From the IMG/VR virus record IMGVR_UViG_3300009151_000223, positions 1 to 33,460 of that record: DNA of 33,460 bases. One strand, written 5' to 3'. The notes beneath the pieces were generated by a model, which was not told where the DNA came from, searched no databases, and was given only the letters and a program-made list of their open reading frames with translations. The position numbers were made by a program, and so were the translations under genes. The DNA is from a virus. Within the stretch, counting starts at the first letter, position 1; each line of letters opens with the position of its first letter. This document shows positions 14,303 to 22,419 of this stretch, piece by piece.

Positions 14303-15676
14303 ATGGCCGCTTTTTTCTATGATAATCAGATACGCAGATTTTTAATTCAATTTGCAAAAATCTTTAGTTATTGGGAGGTAACCAAAGGTAAAGACCCTGC
14401 AGGAAATGAGATTCGTGTGCGTGTGCCTATAATGTACGGAGACAGTAGTAGACAAGCAAGTACAATAATTGCTAACAATAGTGCAAGCAATTTACCAAGT
14501 GCGCCTTTGATTACTTATTACATCAGTGGACTAGAGTACGATCAAAGACGTACACAAGATCCTACTTATGTAGATAGAATTAATGTTAGACAACGAACAT
14601 TTAATACTGAAACAGGTCAATATGAAAGTGTTCAGGGGCAAGCATTTACAGTTGAAAGACTAATGCCTGTTCCATATACATTGCGTGTCACTGTAGATTT
14701 TTGGACTACTAACTATCAGCAAAAATTAGAATTAATAGAACAATTGGGTACACTGTTTAATCCATCTATGGAAATTCAATCAACAGACAACTTTATTGAT
14801 TGGACTAGTTTAAGTGTTGTGTATCAAGATGGTTTAACCTTTAGTAGTAGAACAATACCCCAAGGTACTGCAAACCCCATTGATGTTATGTCATGGAAGT
14901 TTTACATGCCTATCTGGTTAAGCAATGCGGCAAAACTTAAAAAGCTTGGTGTTATTGAAAAAGTTATTGCAAGTATTTTCAAAGGTAAAGCATTACAAGA
15001 TATACAAGACGATGACTTATTATTAGGTACTCGTCAAAAGATTACACCATATGGTTATAAAGTATTGTTGATGGGTAACAGACTGCAACTATTACCGGCT
15101 GATAATAATAATTTTGTAAGTAATATAGATTTGAATTATCCTGCACCACCTGATACTAGTTTGTATTGGACAAGTTTATTAAATGTGTACGGGACTATAA
15201 GACCGGGTATCAGCCAGATATGGTTACAAAATCCATATATGACAACCGACATTGTTGGTACAATTGTTCCGGATCCAACAGATGATAGACTATTAATATA
15301 TAATATTGACACTGATACATTACCGCAAAATACATTAAGCCCTGTCAACAGTGTAGTAAATCCTTTAATATCAGGACCTAACGCAGGGTTACCGGGGCCC
15401 ATTAATGGTGTCAGATATCTGTTGGTTGAGTCTGTTGGTAGTGAAGGAAGTCCTACTATTGCCTGGGGTGAGTTAATTGCCCATGCAAATGATATTGTAG
15501 AATATGATAGTGCTTCTGCTTCATGGTATGTTAGTTTTGATAGCCGATTATCCACTACAGTTGAATATGTAACTAATCTAACAACTGCAATTCAATATCG
15601 TTATACCCCCGACGGTGTTTGGATGAAATCATATGAAGGTTGGTATGATCAAGGTGATTATTCTATCGTGATCTAA
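14303..15676 (+). CDS. 15: tail terminator / sheath stabilizer gp15-like
   Basis: This 457-residue protein resembles gp15, which caps the tail tube and sheath and joins the tail to the neck. Recognisable features are YDNQIRRFLIQFAKIF at the start, VPIMYGDSSRQASTI near 41, YVDRINVRQRTFN near 88, FTVERLMPVPYTLRVTVDFW near 115 and FNPSMEIQSTDNFIDW near 152. The WKFYMPIWLSNAAKLKKLGVI segment near 200 ends the conserved part. T4 gp15 is 272 residues, so residues 270-457 are an extra, probably beta-rich, C-terminal region. It follows gp14, as in T4, with an AAAGAA ribosome-binding site. Confidence 0.85.
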   Translation: MAAFFYDNQIRRFLIQFAKIFSYWEVTKGKDPAGNEIRVRVPIMYGDSSRQASTIIANNSASNLPSAPLITYYISGLEYDQRRTQDPTYVDRINVRQRTFNTETGQYESVQGQAFTVERLMPVPYTLRVTVDFWTTNYQQKLELIEQLGTLFNPSMEIQSTDNFIDWTSLSVVYQDGLTFSSRTIPQGTANPIDVMSWKFYMPIWLSNAAKLKKLGVIEKVIASIFKGKALQDIQDDDLLLGTRQKITPYGYKVLLMGNRLQLLPADNNNFVSNIDLNYPAPPDTSLYWTSLLNVYGTIRPGISQIWLQNPYMTTDIVGTIVPDPTDDRLLIYNIDTDTLPQNTLSPVNSVVNPLISGPNAGLPGPINGVRYLLVESVGSEGSPTIAWGELIAHANDIVEYDSASASWYVSFDSRLSTTVEYVTNLTTAIQYRYTPDGVWMKSYEGWYDQGDYSIVI

Positions 15677-15677
15677 C

Positions 15678-15695
15678 ACTATGATAAATCATAGT
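15678..15695. repeat. perfect inverted repeat at the Nudix gene start
   Basis: ACTATGAT and ATCATAGT, 8 bp each with a 2-nt AA spacer, end immediately before the ATG at 15696. GATAAATC, one base from the late octamer GATAAATA, lies across the centre and ends 5 nt before that ATG. The repeat could be a protein site or a hairpin controlling Nudix translation. Confidence 0.7.
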
Positions 15696-16112
15696 ATGAG
15701 CAATATTTCTGCAGGTGTTTTTTTCTATTCTACAATTACTGATCGTTTCTTATATCTGTTAAGAAATGATAGTAAAAACCCTGATAACTGGGGTATACCC
15801 GGTGGCAAGATAGAAGTTGATGAAACACTACTTGAAGGGTTACAGCGTGAGTGTATAGAAGAAATAAACTACTTTCCAAATAATGCAAAATTAATACCTA
15901 TTCAAAAATTCGTAAATAAAACTTTTACATATCATACATTCTTTTGTAAAGTAACGAATGAGTTTACCCCTATATTAAATGACGAGCATTGTGGTTATGC
16001 TTGGGTGGGTAATAAGCAATATCCTAAACCATTACATCCGGGATTGTTTAACACGGTTAACTTTGACGTTGTTCAGAAGAAACTACACGCACTTACAAAA
16101 AAAGAGACCTAA
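15696..16112 (+). CDS. Nudix hydrolase
   Basis: This 138-residue protein hydrolyses nucleoside diphosphates linked to another moiety. The Nudix box is GKIEVDE followed by 7 residues and RECIEE (G37, E43, R51, E52, E55, E56), and it binds the metal. The usual Gly after the EE motif is replaced by Asn. An upstream ATG at 15681 gives five more residues. I prefer 15696 because MSNISAGVFFYS is a typical Nudix start and because the inverted repeat and octamer-like sequence precede it. The stop codon lies in the loop of the terminator. The substrate is not predictable; sugar nucleotides, ADP-ribose compounds and oxidised dNTPs are all possible. Confidence 0.85.
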   Translation: MSNISAGVFFYSTITDRFLYLLRNDSKNPDNWGIPGGKIEVDETLLEGLQRECIEEINYFPNNAKLIPIQKFVNKTFTYHTFFCKVTNEFTPILNDEHCGYAWVGNKQYPKPLHPGLFNTVNFDVVQKKLHALTKKET

Positions 16113-16125
16113 GTCTCTTTTTTTT
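16097..16125. terminator. bidirectional intrinsic terminator
   Basis: The stem AAAAGAGAC with GTCTCTTTT around a CTAA loop has an A-run on one side and a T-run on the other, so it can terminate both strands. It separates the convergent Nudix and coiled-coil genes and overlaps both gene ends. Confidence 0.88.
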
Positions 16126-16441
16126 ATTTTAGCAATTTTGCTATTGTATCAAACCCAAGTGATCCTATTACAACTCCGGCGCCCATCATCATCCATCTCC
16201 ATTTTTCTAATGCAGTGATTTTGTCAGACATAGCCTGATGTGCGGTCGAACTAGCGTCTTTCATGCTCTTTAACATCCCCCTAGTATCATCGTTGTTTTT
16301 AACCATTTCAACGTGTATATCTTTGATATCTGTTTTTATCTCACGAATATCATCGGTTATGTTTTGAACTTCTACTTGAAGAACTGCTATATCGGTTTCA
16401 GTTTTTGGCATTTTAATAGTTCTACCTGTTGTCATGATCAT
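16124..16441 (-). CDS. coiled-coil protein with C-terminal membrane segment (XhlA-like)
   Basis: This 105-residue protein has a long coiled coil (about 15-60, heptads through VLQVEVQNITDDIREIK) and one C-terminal hydrophobic segment (about 82-103, WRWMMMGAGVVIGSLGF) ending in AKLLK. This layout is that of XhlA-type phage proteins, which act with holins at the inner membrane during lysis. Here that is an inference from topology, as no endolysin is next to it. The ATG overlaps the upstream stop (ATGA), and further in-frame ATGs exist at 16435 and 16411. It ends at the bidirectional terminator. Confidence 0.68.
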   Translation of the reverse strand: MIMTTGRTIKMPKTETDIAVLQVEVQNITDDIREIKTDIKDIHVEMVKNNDDTRGMLKSMKDASSTAHQAMSDKITALEKWRWMMMGAGVVIGSLGFDTIAKLLK

Positions 16442-17808
16442 GCACTCGCAATAGTTACGATTGGGTTAGGTTGACCTGCGTATGTATTAGCGGCATATGC
16501 AGTATTGAATGTAGCGATAACATCAGGGTTAACACTATTAACAACAGCAGTACCTGTACCAGTACCTGCGGCTGTAGCAAGGAATGTAACACCTGTCATA
16601 TTAGATGCCGCACCGCATACTGACCAATCTGTTGTACCACTAGAGTAAATTGTATACAATGTACCTACTGACAATGAGCCGGCTGCAACTTGCGTTGGGA
16701 AGATTTCACTGTTGTAATCATTAATACTTGAAACAAATGCTGTACCAGAGGCTGCATCGGTAGACAAGATGTTCATTGTATTTGGTGTTAATGCTGTATT
16801 AGCTACATTTGCAGTAAAACATTGTGCAATTAAACCAGTTGTACCACCTTGTACTAGATACTTTGTTTTACCTTTTTGACGCAAGATGAAACCTGCTTCG
16901 TCATTTGCATAAACATAATTCTGACCTACACCGGTGATAGTTGCTGATGCGTTTGCTCCCAATGTAATGCTATCTTGCAATGCATTTGGTGTGCCGGTTG
17001 CGGCACTCATAACTTTTGGCGCACCGCCTAATGAGGCAGAAACAGTGAATGCGGCTGCGTTAGGAGTTGAATTAACAAAGTATGTTGTACCTGTAACTAA
17101 TGTACCTAAGTTAGCACTGAACGATACTGGCTGATTAACTGCCAATGTCAATGCATTACCCGTTGTACCAATGACGTTTCCAGAAACAACTGTATTAGCA
17201 ACTGCAACTGCTACATAACCAAATGTAGCTGTAGCAAATCCTAAGTTAGTAGTTGTACCATATGCGTCAACAGCTTGAATTGCAGAACCAGATGAAAGTG
17301 TGTTTGCAAAGTCTGTGCCAGCACCATATACTAATGCACTAGCATCGCTTGAGTAAATGTTACCTGTACCAGAGATACCGATAGCGACACGTGGTAGAAC
17401 CTGTGAACCAACGATTGATGTATTACCACCAACTACACCATATGTGTTAGCATTAGTTGACGGGAAACCTGCACCACCGTCTGGGTTGTTGAAGTATGCA
17501 TCAACCACACCAACTGAAGCTGATACTGATTGACCAGTTGTGTCAGACAATGTAACTGCTGTGCGTGTTGTATTTGCACTTAGGTCAGTAGCGGAAACTG
17601 TAAAGTTATTTGCGTCAATAACTACTAAAACGTAGTATGTTGTTGCAGTAACTAAATTACCAACATTGGATGCTATTACGAATGGCATACCTGCGATAAT
17701 ACCAGCTGTTGTAAGACTTTGAGATACTGTAACGGCACCTGTTGCCGCTGTTGTAGCTGTGATTGTTAAGACTGCTTGAGCCTTTGCGATTTTTAGAGGA
17801 CGTCCCAT
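16438..17808 (-). CDS. modular virion surface protein
   Basis: This 456-residue protein starts MGRPLKIAKAQ, a start shared with marine T4-like virion proteins. It has low charge and is built of Ala/Thr/Gly/Val-rich beta modules. The motif LVTATTYYVLVVIDANNFTVSA (about 52) recurs as LVTGTTYFVNSTPNAAAFTVSA (about 236). A third module near 385-425 contains GTLYTIYSSGTTDWSVCGAA and GVTFLATAAGTGTGTA, a sequence type frequent in aquatic phage surface proteins. It has an AAAGGAA ribosome-binding site and an 85-nt leader with three hairpins behind a late promoter. It is likely a decoration or fibre component; which one is unknown. Confidence 0.72.
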   Translation of the reverse strand: MGRPLKIAKAQAVLTITATTAATGAVTVSQSLTTAGIIAGMPFVIASNVGNLVTATTYYVLVVIDANNFTVSATDLSANTTRTAVTLSDTTGQSVSASVGVVDAYFNNPDGGAGFPSTNANTYGVVGGNTSIVGSQVLPRVAIGISGTGNIYSSDASALVYGAGTDFANTLSSGSAIQAVDAYGTTTNLGFATATFGYVAVAVANTVVSGNVIGTTGNALTLAVNQPVSFSANLGTLVTGTTYFVNSTPNAAAFTVSASLGGAPKVMSAATGTPNALQDSITLGANASATITGVGQNYVYANDEAGFILRQKGKTKYLVQGGTTGLIAQCFTANVANTALTPNTMNILSTDAASGTAFVSSINDYNSEIFPTQVAAGSLSVGTLYTIYSSGTTDWSVCGAASNMTGVTFLATAAGTGTGTAVVNSVNPDVIATFNTAYAANTYAGQPNPIVTIASA

Positions 17809-17828
17809 TTGTTTTTCCTTTGAATAAT

Positions 17829-17884
17829 TAGTGAGTTCTAGTCACTACGCAGTGGGTTACTGCATAAACTCTCAGAATGAGAGT
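17829..17884 (-). promoter_or_regulatory. three tandem stem-loops in a late mRNA leader
   Basis: In order on the plus coordinates: TAGTGA/TCACTA (17829-17847, 6 bp, 7-nt loop), GCAGT/ACTGC (17849-17863, 5 bp, 5-nt loop) and ACTCTCA/TGAGAGT (17868-17884, 7 bp, 3-nt loop). All are perfect and lie between the late promoter and the ribosome-binding site of the 456-residue gene. Confidence 0.8.
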
Positions 17885-17892
17885 GTATGTTA

Positions 17893-17900
17893 TATTTATC
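17893..17900 (-). promoter_or_regulatory. T4-type late promoter, GATAAATA
   Basis: GATAAATA followed by TAAC lies 84 nt upstream of the ATG at 17808, just before the three-hairpin leader. Confidence 0.65.
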
Positions 17901-17914
17901 AAAAAAGAGTAAAA

Positions 17915-18469
17915 TTAAGTTGTAGGACCGCCAAAATTTGGTGTAGCAAAGACACCAGTAGTACCAGTATTGGCGTGAGGTGCACCTAGTTCAGTAATAC
18001 TTATCTGATCAACGCCTGCGCCGTTTTTAAGAAATGATACGATATTTCCTTGACCTACAATAATACTATTTCTAATAGTATTTTTAGGAATAATGGTACT
18101 GTTAGCATCTGCTATTGTATATGGTACACCGTATGGACTATATCTTGCTGTTGCATTACTAATTGCCACAACTGAATTAGCAGTTAATGTTAGGCTTGTA
18201 TTATTAGCAATTCCTTTTACAATACCCGCAGTACTACCTGCTGTGTTTCCAATCCATGCACCAACGTTAAGTTCTGATAAGAATAATGTACCTGATCCCG
18301 TAACAGTTGTAGTATTAGTGGCACAGGTAATTGTTCCAGTCAATGCTACATTGGGGAAACTAGTTGTGTATTGAATTGCAGTATCAGTTGTAGCAATTTG
18401 TACTTTATCGGTAGCAATGATTGCTGATGTTGTTACTGCTGAACTTGGTGTATATACATATGATGCCAT
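17915..18469 (-). CDS. virion-type protein with one beta module
   Basis: This 184-residue low-charge protein is rich in Thr, Ala and Val. Residues about 44-103 form a module (GTITCATNTTTVTGSGTLF, ELNVGAWIG, NTSLTLTANS) seen in many phage structural proteins, where it often connects fibre or baseplate parts. The last 30 residues are Gly/Thr/Pro-rich. An AATAAATA octamer and an AGGAA ribosome-binding site precede it, and it follows the tail fibre gene. It is probably a fibre-associated or surface protein, but not identified further. Confidence 0.65.
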   Translation of the reverse strand: MASYVYTPSSAVTTSAIIATDKVQIATTDTAIQYTTSFPNVALTGTITCATNTTTVTGSGTLFLSELNVGAWIGNTAGSTAGIVKGIANNTSLTLTANSVVAISNATARYSPYGVPYTIADANSTIIPKNTIRNSIIVGQGNIVSFLKNGAGVDQISITELGAPHANTGTTGVFATPNFGGPTT

Positions 18470-18488
18470 TTTAAATATTCCTATATTA

Positions 18489-18496
18489 TATTTATT
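18489..18496 (-). promoter_or_regulatory. late promoter-like octamer, AATAAATA
   Basis: AATAAATA followed by TAATATAGGAAT lies 19 nt upstream of the ATG at 18469. Confidence 0.5.
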
Positions 18497-18497
18497 C

Positions 18498-20753
18498 TTA
18501 TAATCTACCGACTGCTACTTCAATGATACCTTCTATACCATCAAAGTTTTCTAATGATTTACCGATGACTGTTCCCATATATGGTGCTGAACTTGATCTA
18601 GCATAGCCATCACCACCTGACACTAACATGTCACCTTTACTTATTGTACCACACACTTTGGTTGGTACACGACCTTGTAGTGCAATAGCTACAGCAATAC
18701 CTTGACAGTTTGCATTCATAGCATATGCTGGGTTAGTTGATACTACGCCTGCTACTTTATTAGTACCGTCTTTAGCGATGGTGACTTCCTTTTCTCCACC
18801 AAACTCCAACACAGTACCCGGTTTGTATTCAGCATCAGCCTCATAATATTCTGCCAAGTCAGCATATGTTGAATTCAATCGTGAACCCGCAGTAAGTTGC
18901 CAGTTACCAGTAATGTTCCCCAATGTTGTATTAGCACCAGTTGTTAATGTGGTTGCACCCACAGTACCAGTAAACGTAGGCAAGTATGCCGCAACATTTG
19001 AATTGCTATATGCTCCGTCAAAACTGATTGCTACACCATTAGCATAATAATAGTTGTCAGTCTTAATGCCAAGTACGCTAGCATTGCCAGTAGCACTAAC
19101 AACACCACCTGTTATTAAATTACCCGCAGTAGAATTACCGGATACTGAAACAGAAGTTAGTGTACCAACTGAAGTAATATTTGGTTGATTGTTAGTTGTT
19201 ACAGTACCCGCTGTTGTTGCACTTCCTGCACTTGTTGCGTAAGTTGCATTTGCTACAGTACCTGACACATTAGCGCCTGCTACAGCATTTGCTGTTGTCG
19301 CATAATTCGCTAAATTAACTGTTCCGGATATATTGCCGGCAGCCACACTGTATGCTGTCCCGGCGGTTATTGCATATGTTGCATTTGCTACAGTACCTGA
19401 CACATTGGCGCCGGGTATACTTGTCAATCCTGTACCAGCACCATAGAAAGTACCATTAATGTTTGCACCAGAAATATTGCCGGTGGCAGTAATTAAACCA
19501 CCTGTGCCAATATTTCCAATATTTGCATTTCCAGAAACTGAGACAGATGTTAATGTACCAACACTCGTAATGTTTGGTTGTGCATTCGTTGTTACAGTGC
19601 CTGCTGTCGTTGTATTTCCAGAAACATTACCTACTATATTAGCAACAAGATTTCCCGAGATAATAACTGATGAGGTGTTAGCACTGATTGTTTGTGCACC
19701 AATATATATTGTACTGTTAGCTAGATACAAATCACGGAATCTGTTTGTGTTATTTCCTAAACTATATGTAATGTTTGCATTTGGAGTAATGTTACCCGCA
19801 ACAACAATACCTGCTAAGGTACCAGTTGAAGTGATGTTTGGTTGTGCGGAAGTTATTAAGGTACCTGCTACAAAACTAGCAGTTACTAAATTTCCACCTG
19901 CTATATTGCTTGCGCTAAAATTGCCATTTAATGTAACTAGACTACCACCGGTGATTGTAAAATTAGCAGAACCGTCTAGTACACCTGAATTATTAAATTG
20001 AATTGTATTTACAGAACCACCTGCATTAGATACACCCCCACCGCTAATAAGTGCGGTAGCGATACCTGAATTGGCAGTATATGTACCTAAAGTTGTACCT
20101 ACTACTGCATTTGCATTTGCCAAATCTTGAGTCTGATACAGTGCGGCATTACCTGATGTGGGGAAATCAACTGCAACCTTTACATAAAAGGTTTGACCGT
20201 TAACAATAGTATTTGCATTGGTAGCGTTTGCGCCACTAATAGTGACTGCCAAACCATTAGTATATGGTGTGGTATTCGCTACTGTCATAATCACCGGTGT
20301 AGCATTTGATAAAGCTACAATACTAGTCCGTAGTGTGCCTTTGCTAGTCCAAGATACATTACCCACACCATCAGTTTCTAGCACATAACCGGTTGCGCCG
20401 CCATCCATTTTAATGTTGCCAACGTCACCCAAATCAAGTTTGAAGTTAGCGTTTGCAGTCAGAATGTCAGTGCTGGGCCAATTTTCCCATGTGTTAGTAG
20501 TACCAACATATGTCAAAACTTGACCGCTAGTAGCAGTTGAAATATTAAAATTACCACCATCTGATCCATCAATTTGACTAAAACTAATGTTAGAATAAGA
20601 AGTTAATACTTCGATGTTTTCATTAGGAGTGGTTTTACCGATGAACAGTCGTTTGGCGTCACTTGCCCAACCGAATTGTGCTTCATCTAGTTGTGGCAAA
20701 TCAACCAGATTACCTGATCGTTGCTGAATTTTCGAGATTTGAATGATTGCCAT
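18498..20753 (-). CDS. tail fibre protein
   Basis: This 751-residue protein begins MAIIQISKIQQRSGN, the start of marine T4-like fibre proteins with an Mtd-like N-terminal domain (LDEAQFGWASDAKRLFIG near 23). The middle (about 240-610) is a long Asn/Gly/Ser/Thr repeat region. It contains three copies of a TTxxQPNITSxGTL motif and repeated NVSGTVANATYA units, giving a beta-rich shaft. The C-terminus (about 620-751) has DLAEYYEADAEYKPGTV, a fibre-tip domain common in T4-like phages. The fibre probably recognises the host surface. Its start codon abuts an inverted repeat that overlaps the late promoter. It lies 43 nt downstream of the nuclease gene. Confidence 0.85.
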   Translation of the reverse strand: MAIIQISKIQQRSGNLVDLPQLDEAQFGWASDAKRLFIGKTTPNENIEVLTSYSNISFSQIDGSDGGNFNISTATSGQVLTYVGTTNTWENWPSTDILTANANFKLDLGDVGNIKMDGGATGYVLETDGVGNVSWTSKGTLRTSIVALSNATPVIMTVANTTPYTNGLAVTISGANATNANTIVNGQTFYVKVAVDFPTSGNAALYQTQDLANANAVVGTTLGTYTANSGIATALISGGGVSNAGGSVNTIQFNNSGVLDGSANFTITGGSLVTLNGNFSASNIAGGNLVTASFVAGTLITSAQPNITSTGTLAGIVVAGNITPNANITYSLGNNTNRFRDLYLANSTIYIGAQTISANTSSVIISGNLVANIVGNVSGNTTTAGTVTTNAQPNITSVGTLTSVSVSGNANIGNIGTGGLITATGNISGANINGTFYGAGTGLTSIPGANVSGTVANATYAITAGTAYSVAAGNISGTVNLANYATTANAVAGANVSGTVANATYATSAGSATTAGTVTTNNQPNITSVGTLTSVSVSGNSTAGNLITGGVVSATGNASVLGIKTDNYYYANGVAISFDGAYSNSNVAAYLPTFTGTVGATTLTTGANTTLGNITGNWQLTAGSRLNSTYADLAEYYEADAEYKPGTVLEFGGEKEVTIAKDGTNKVAGVVSTNPAYAMNANCQGIAVAIALQGRVPTKVCGTISKGDMLVSGGDGYARSSSAPYMGTVIGKSLENFDGIEGIIEVAVGRL
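19138..19870. repeat. degenerate coding repeats of the fibre shaft
   Basis: Three related DNA units at about 19138-19220, 19528-19612 and 19799-19869 encode QPNITSxGTL. A short near-identical pair at about 19245-19278 and 19379-19412 encodes NVSGTVANATYA. Such repeats could recombine to change fibre length. Confidence 0.75.
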
Positions 20754-20788
20754 AAGTGTAATTCTTTACAGATTTACACTTATTTATC
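20754..20788 (-). promoter_or_regulatory. inverted repeat overlapping late promoter at fibre start
   Basis: AAGTGTAA and TTACACTT (20774-20781 and 20754-20761, 12-nt loop) form a perfect 8-bp stem. The second arm ends directly at the fibre ATG, and the loop holds the AAAG ribosome-binding element. The late octamer GATAAATA (20788-20781) ends in the first arm, so a late transcript starting near 20775 would lose that arm. Confidence 0.65.
20781..20788 (-). promoter_or_regulatory. T4-type late promoter for tail fibre, GATAAATA
   Basis: GATAAATA lies 27 nt upstream of the fibre ATG at 20753 and touches the inverted repeat described at 20754-20788. Confidence 0.65.
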
Positions 20789-20796
20789 AATTTTTA

Positions 20797-21483
20797 TTAT
20801 AGGAACTGTGTATAGTACTGTTCAACTCTTTTGAACCACATATCAGTGTATTTGTCGAATTCACTACCTTCTATAATGAATTCCTGATATAAGCAAGTAG
20901 GATCACACATAAAAATAACCCCTTTACGGATCTTAGTACCATGTACTTCATTGTGAGCATTAGCATAAGCCGCTAATTGAACAAAGTAGTCATCAATCCA
21001 TTCACGTTTCTTTGGTTTGTTTGTTTGCTTGTGGTCCATGATAGCTTCATTACCATCATGCACCCCTGCTAAGTCTGTAGTACCTGCGTAAATTTTTGGA
21101 TAATAGAGGGGAACTTCCGTTCCCCAATATTCATTGCATTTACTAAGGCCCTGAGAAATGATTGATTGGGCCATTTTATGGCTCTGCTGGCTATAAGGAT
21201 TACTTCCGGGCTCATTGATAATTCCTGTTTTTATGTAATCCTCGATCCACTTGTGCATACGAGTTCCGCGACCTGCGGCTTCTGTAGTGATTTCTTGAGC
21301 TTTCTGAGTGCCAACACGCTTGCGCCAGTTTTGTAATGCTTGTTTAGATTCTTCTGATTTAGTGAAGTCTAGTATTGTAGTGACACTAGGTAATTTTTCA
21401 CCATCCGGTGTAGCATATTTTCTAGAACCGTTGATTGTTTCTCTAAGTAAAGGGACATAATTATATTTGTTTGGTATATACAT
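20797..21483 (-). CDS. PD-(D/E)XK exonuclease, RecB/Cas4-like
   Basis: This 228-residue protein has the RecB-family nuclease motifs in order: H77 in GRGTRMHKWIE, E123 in TEVPLYY, D137 in GTTDLAG, D150-x-K152 in MDHKQT, and Q169-x3-Y173 in QLAAY. Such enzymes degrade or process DNA ends and in phages support recombination, host DNA breakdown or packaging intermediates. No cas genes are present, so it is not a CRISPR component. The frame extends to a GTG at 21498. I chose the ATG at 21483 because a TATAAT at 21505-21500 would start transcription near it. A read-through transcript would enter the fibre gene. Confidence 0.82.
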   Translation of the reverse strand: MYIPNKYNYVPLLRETINGSRKYATPDGEKLPSVTTILDFTKSEESKQALQNWRKRVGTQKAQEITTEAAGRGTRMHKWIEDYIKTGIINEPGSNPYSQQSHKMAQSIISQGLSKCNEYWGTEVPLYYPKIYAGTTDLAGVHDGNEAIMDHKQTNKPKKREWIDDYFVQLAAYANAHNEVHGTKIRKGVIFMCDPTCLYQEFIIEGSEFDKYTDMWFKRVEQYYTQFL

Positions 21484-21499
21484 TGTATTATTGTACACT

Positions 21500-21505
21500 A
21501 TTATA
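21500..21505 (-). promoter_or_regulatory. possible -10 element for the nuclease gene
   Basis: A perfect TATAAT lies 16 nt upstream of the ATG at 21483. I see no good -35 at the normal distance, so use by host sigma70 alone is doubtful. Confidence 0.35.
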
Positions 21506-21531
21506 ATAAGTTGTAAAGCTTAAAGGGCGCA

Positions 21532-22419
21532 CTATACGTGTGAGTCTCTTGGCATAGGGTATATTTTATTAGTAAAGCCTAATCCTATTTTTCCAGTTGA
21601 GTTAAGCCAAAATTCTACTATTTTTGTATCTTGTTCAGTCATAGTTGATAAGATTTCTCTGTGCAATCCAACTACTTTGATATCATTGTCCATCAATATT
21701 TGAAATAATTTTTTAGTAAGAGTAGATTTTTCATCTCCCCATATAGTTATATTTTTTTTAAAATGTGTTCCTACCTGTTGAGTAATTTCATCACGTACTA
21801 GAAAAGAATAAAAAATACCCTCAGAAGCCGGCTTCCTACTATATTCAGGATAAAATAATTGATACCCCAATTCACTTAGTTTACATTTTGATACTAGTGG
21901 TTCTCGTTTGACTTTAAAGGGAGTGTGTGGCCCTATATAATATTCAAGTTCATATTCAAATAATTCTGTATATTTTTTATAAGTTCCTACAAAATTATGC
22001 ATTGAACCAAATCCTAAAAAACTACCGCTGCCTATACAATTATCCCATTCAGCAAGGTCTGTTGGTTTTATAAAAAAGTTTTTAGAATCTAATAATAAAT
22101 AATCGTCTTCAAATTTATATGCCAATAGCATTTTTTGTAGTTGTTGAGTTCTCCAGCCATTACTTATCTGATCGACCTCCCCGTAAACATCTCTTGTTCC
22201 TATGCAACTAGATGGATATGCATATTCAATTCTAGGAATAATTACTAATTCATGCTGGGAATAATATGGTTTTAACCATCTATTCCAAAAATCTAAATCA
22301 GGATTCGATTCATTGATGATAATTACATGCTTGCATGGATTTAAAAATCGTTGAATGCTTTCAGCTTGTAATAACATTTGCTGAAAATCTCTATTACAAG
22401 TCACTGTTGCAAGGTACAT
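21532..22419 (-). CDS. glycosyltransferase-like protein (DUF6492-type)
   Basis: This 295-residue protein has a GT-A style start (MYLATVTCNRDFQQMLLQAES) and a motif YLLLDSKNFFIKP near 107-119. There D111 sits where GT-A enzymes carry the metal-binding DxD. HNFVGTYKKY (near 142), an EGIFYSFLV segment (near 200) and many aromatic residues fit sugar-binding enzymes of the DUF6492 group. It may glycosylate a virion protein, DNA or host glycan; the target is unknown. Its ATG directly follows the IscA-like stop codon (TAAATG), so the two are probably co-translated. An SGNH hydrolase lies two genes upstream. Confidence 0.65.
   Translation of the reverse strand: MYLATVTCNRDFQQMLLQAESIQRFLNPCKHVIIINESNPDLDFWNRWLKPYYSQHELVIIPRIEYAYPSSCIGTRDVYGEVDQISNGWRTQQLQKMLLAYKFEDDYLLLDSKNFFIKPTDLAEWDNCIGSGSFLGFGSMHNFVGTYKKYTELFEYELEYYIGPHTPFKVKREPLVSKCKLSELGYQLFYPEYSRKPASEGIFYSFLVRDEITQQVGTHFKKNITIWGDEKSTLTKKLFQILMDNDIKVVGLHREILSTMTEQDTKIVEFWLNSTGKIGLGFTNKIYPMPRDSHV

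Noticed and set aside
15136-15555. Minus-strand open frame of 139 residues
   Set aside because: It is antisense inside the gp15-like gene and has no signals of its own.
19459-20001. 180-residue plus-strand open frame
   Set aside because: It is the antisense shadow of the repetitive fibre shaft; the Pro/Val/Ala-rich product reflects the repeated codons on the other strand.
20797-21483. Cas4-like nuclease as sign of a CRISPR system
   Set aside because: No repeat-spacer array and no other cas-type gene is present; RecB-like nucleases are ordinary in T4-like phages.
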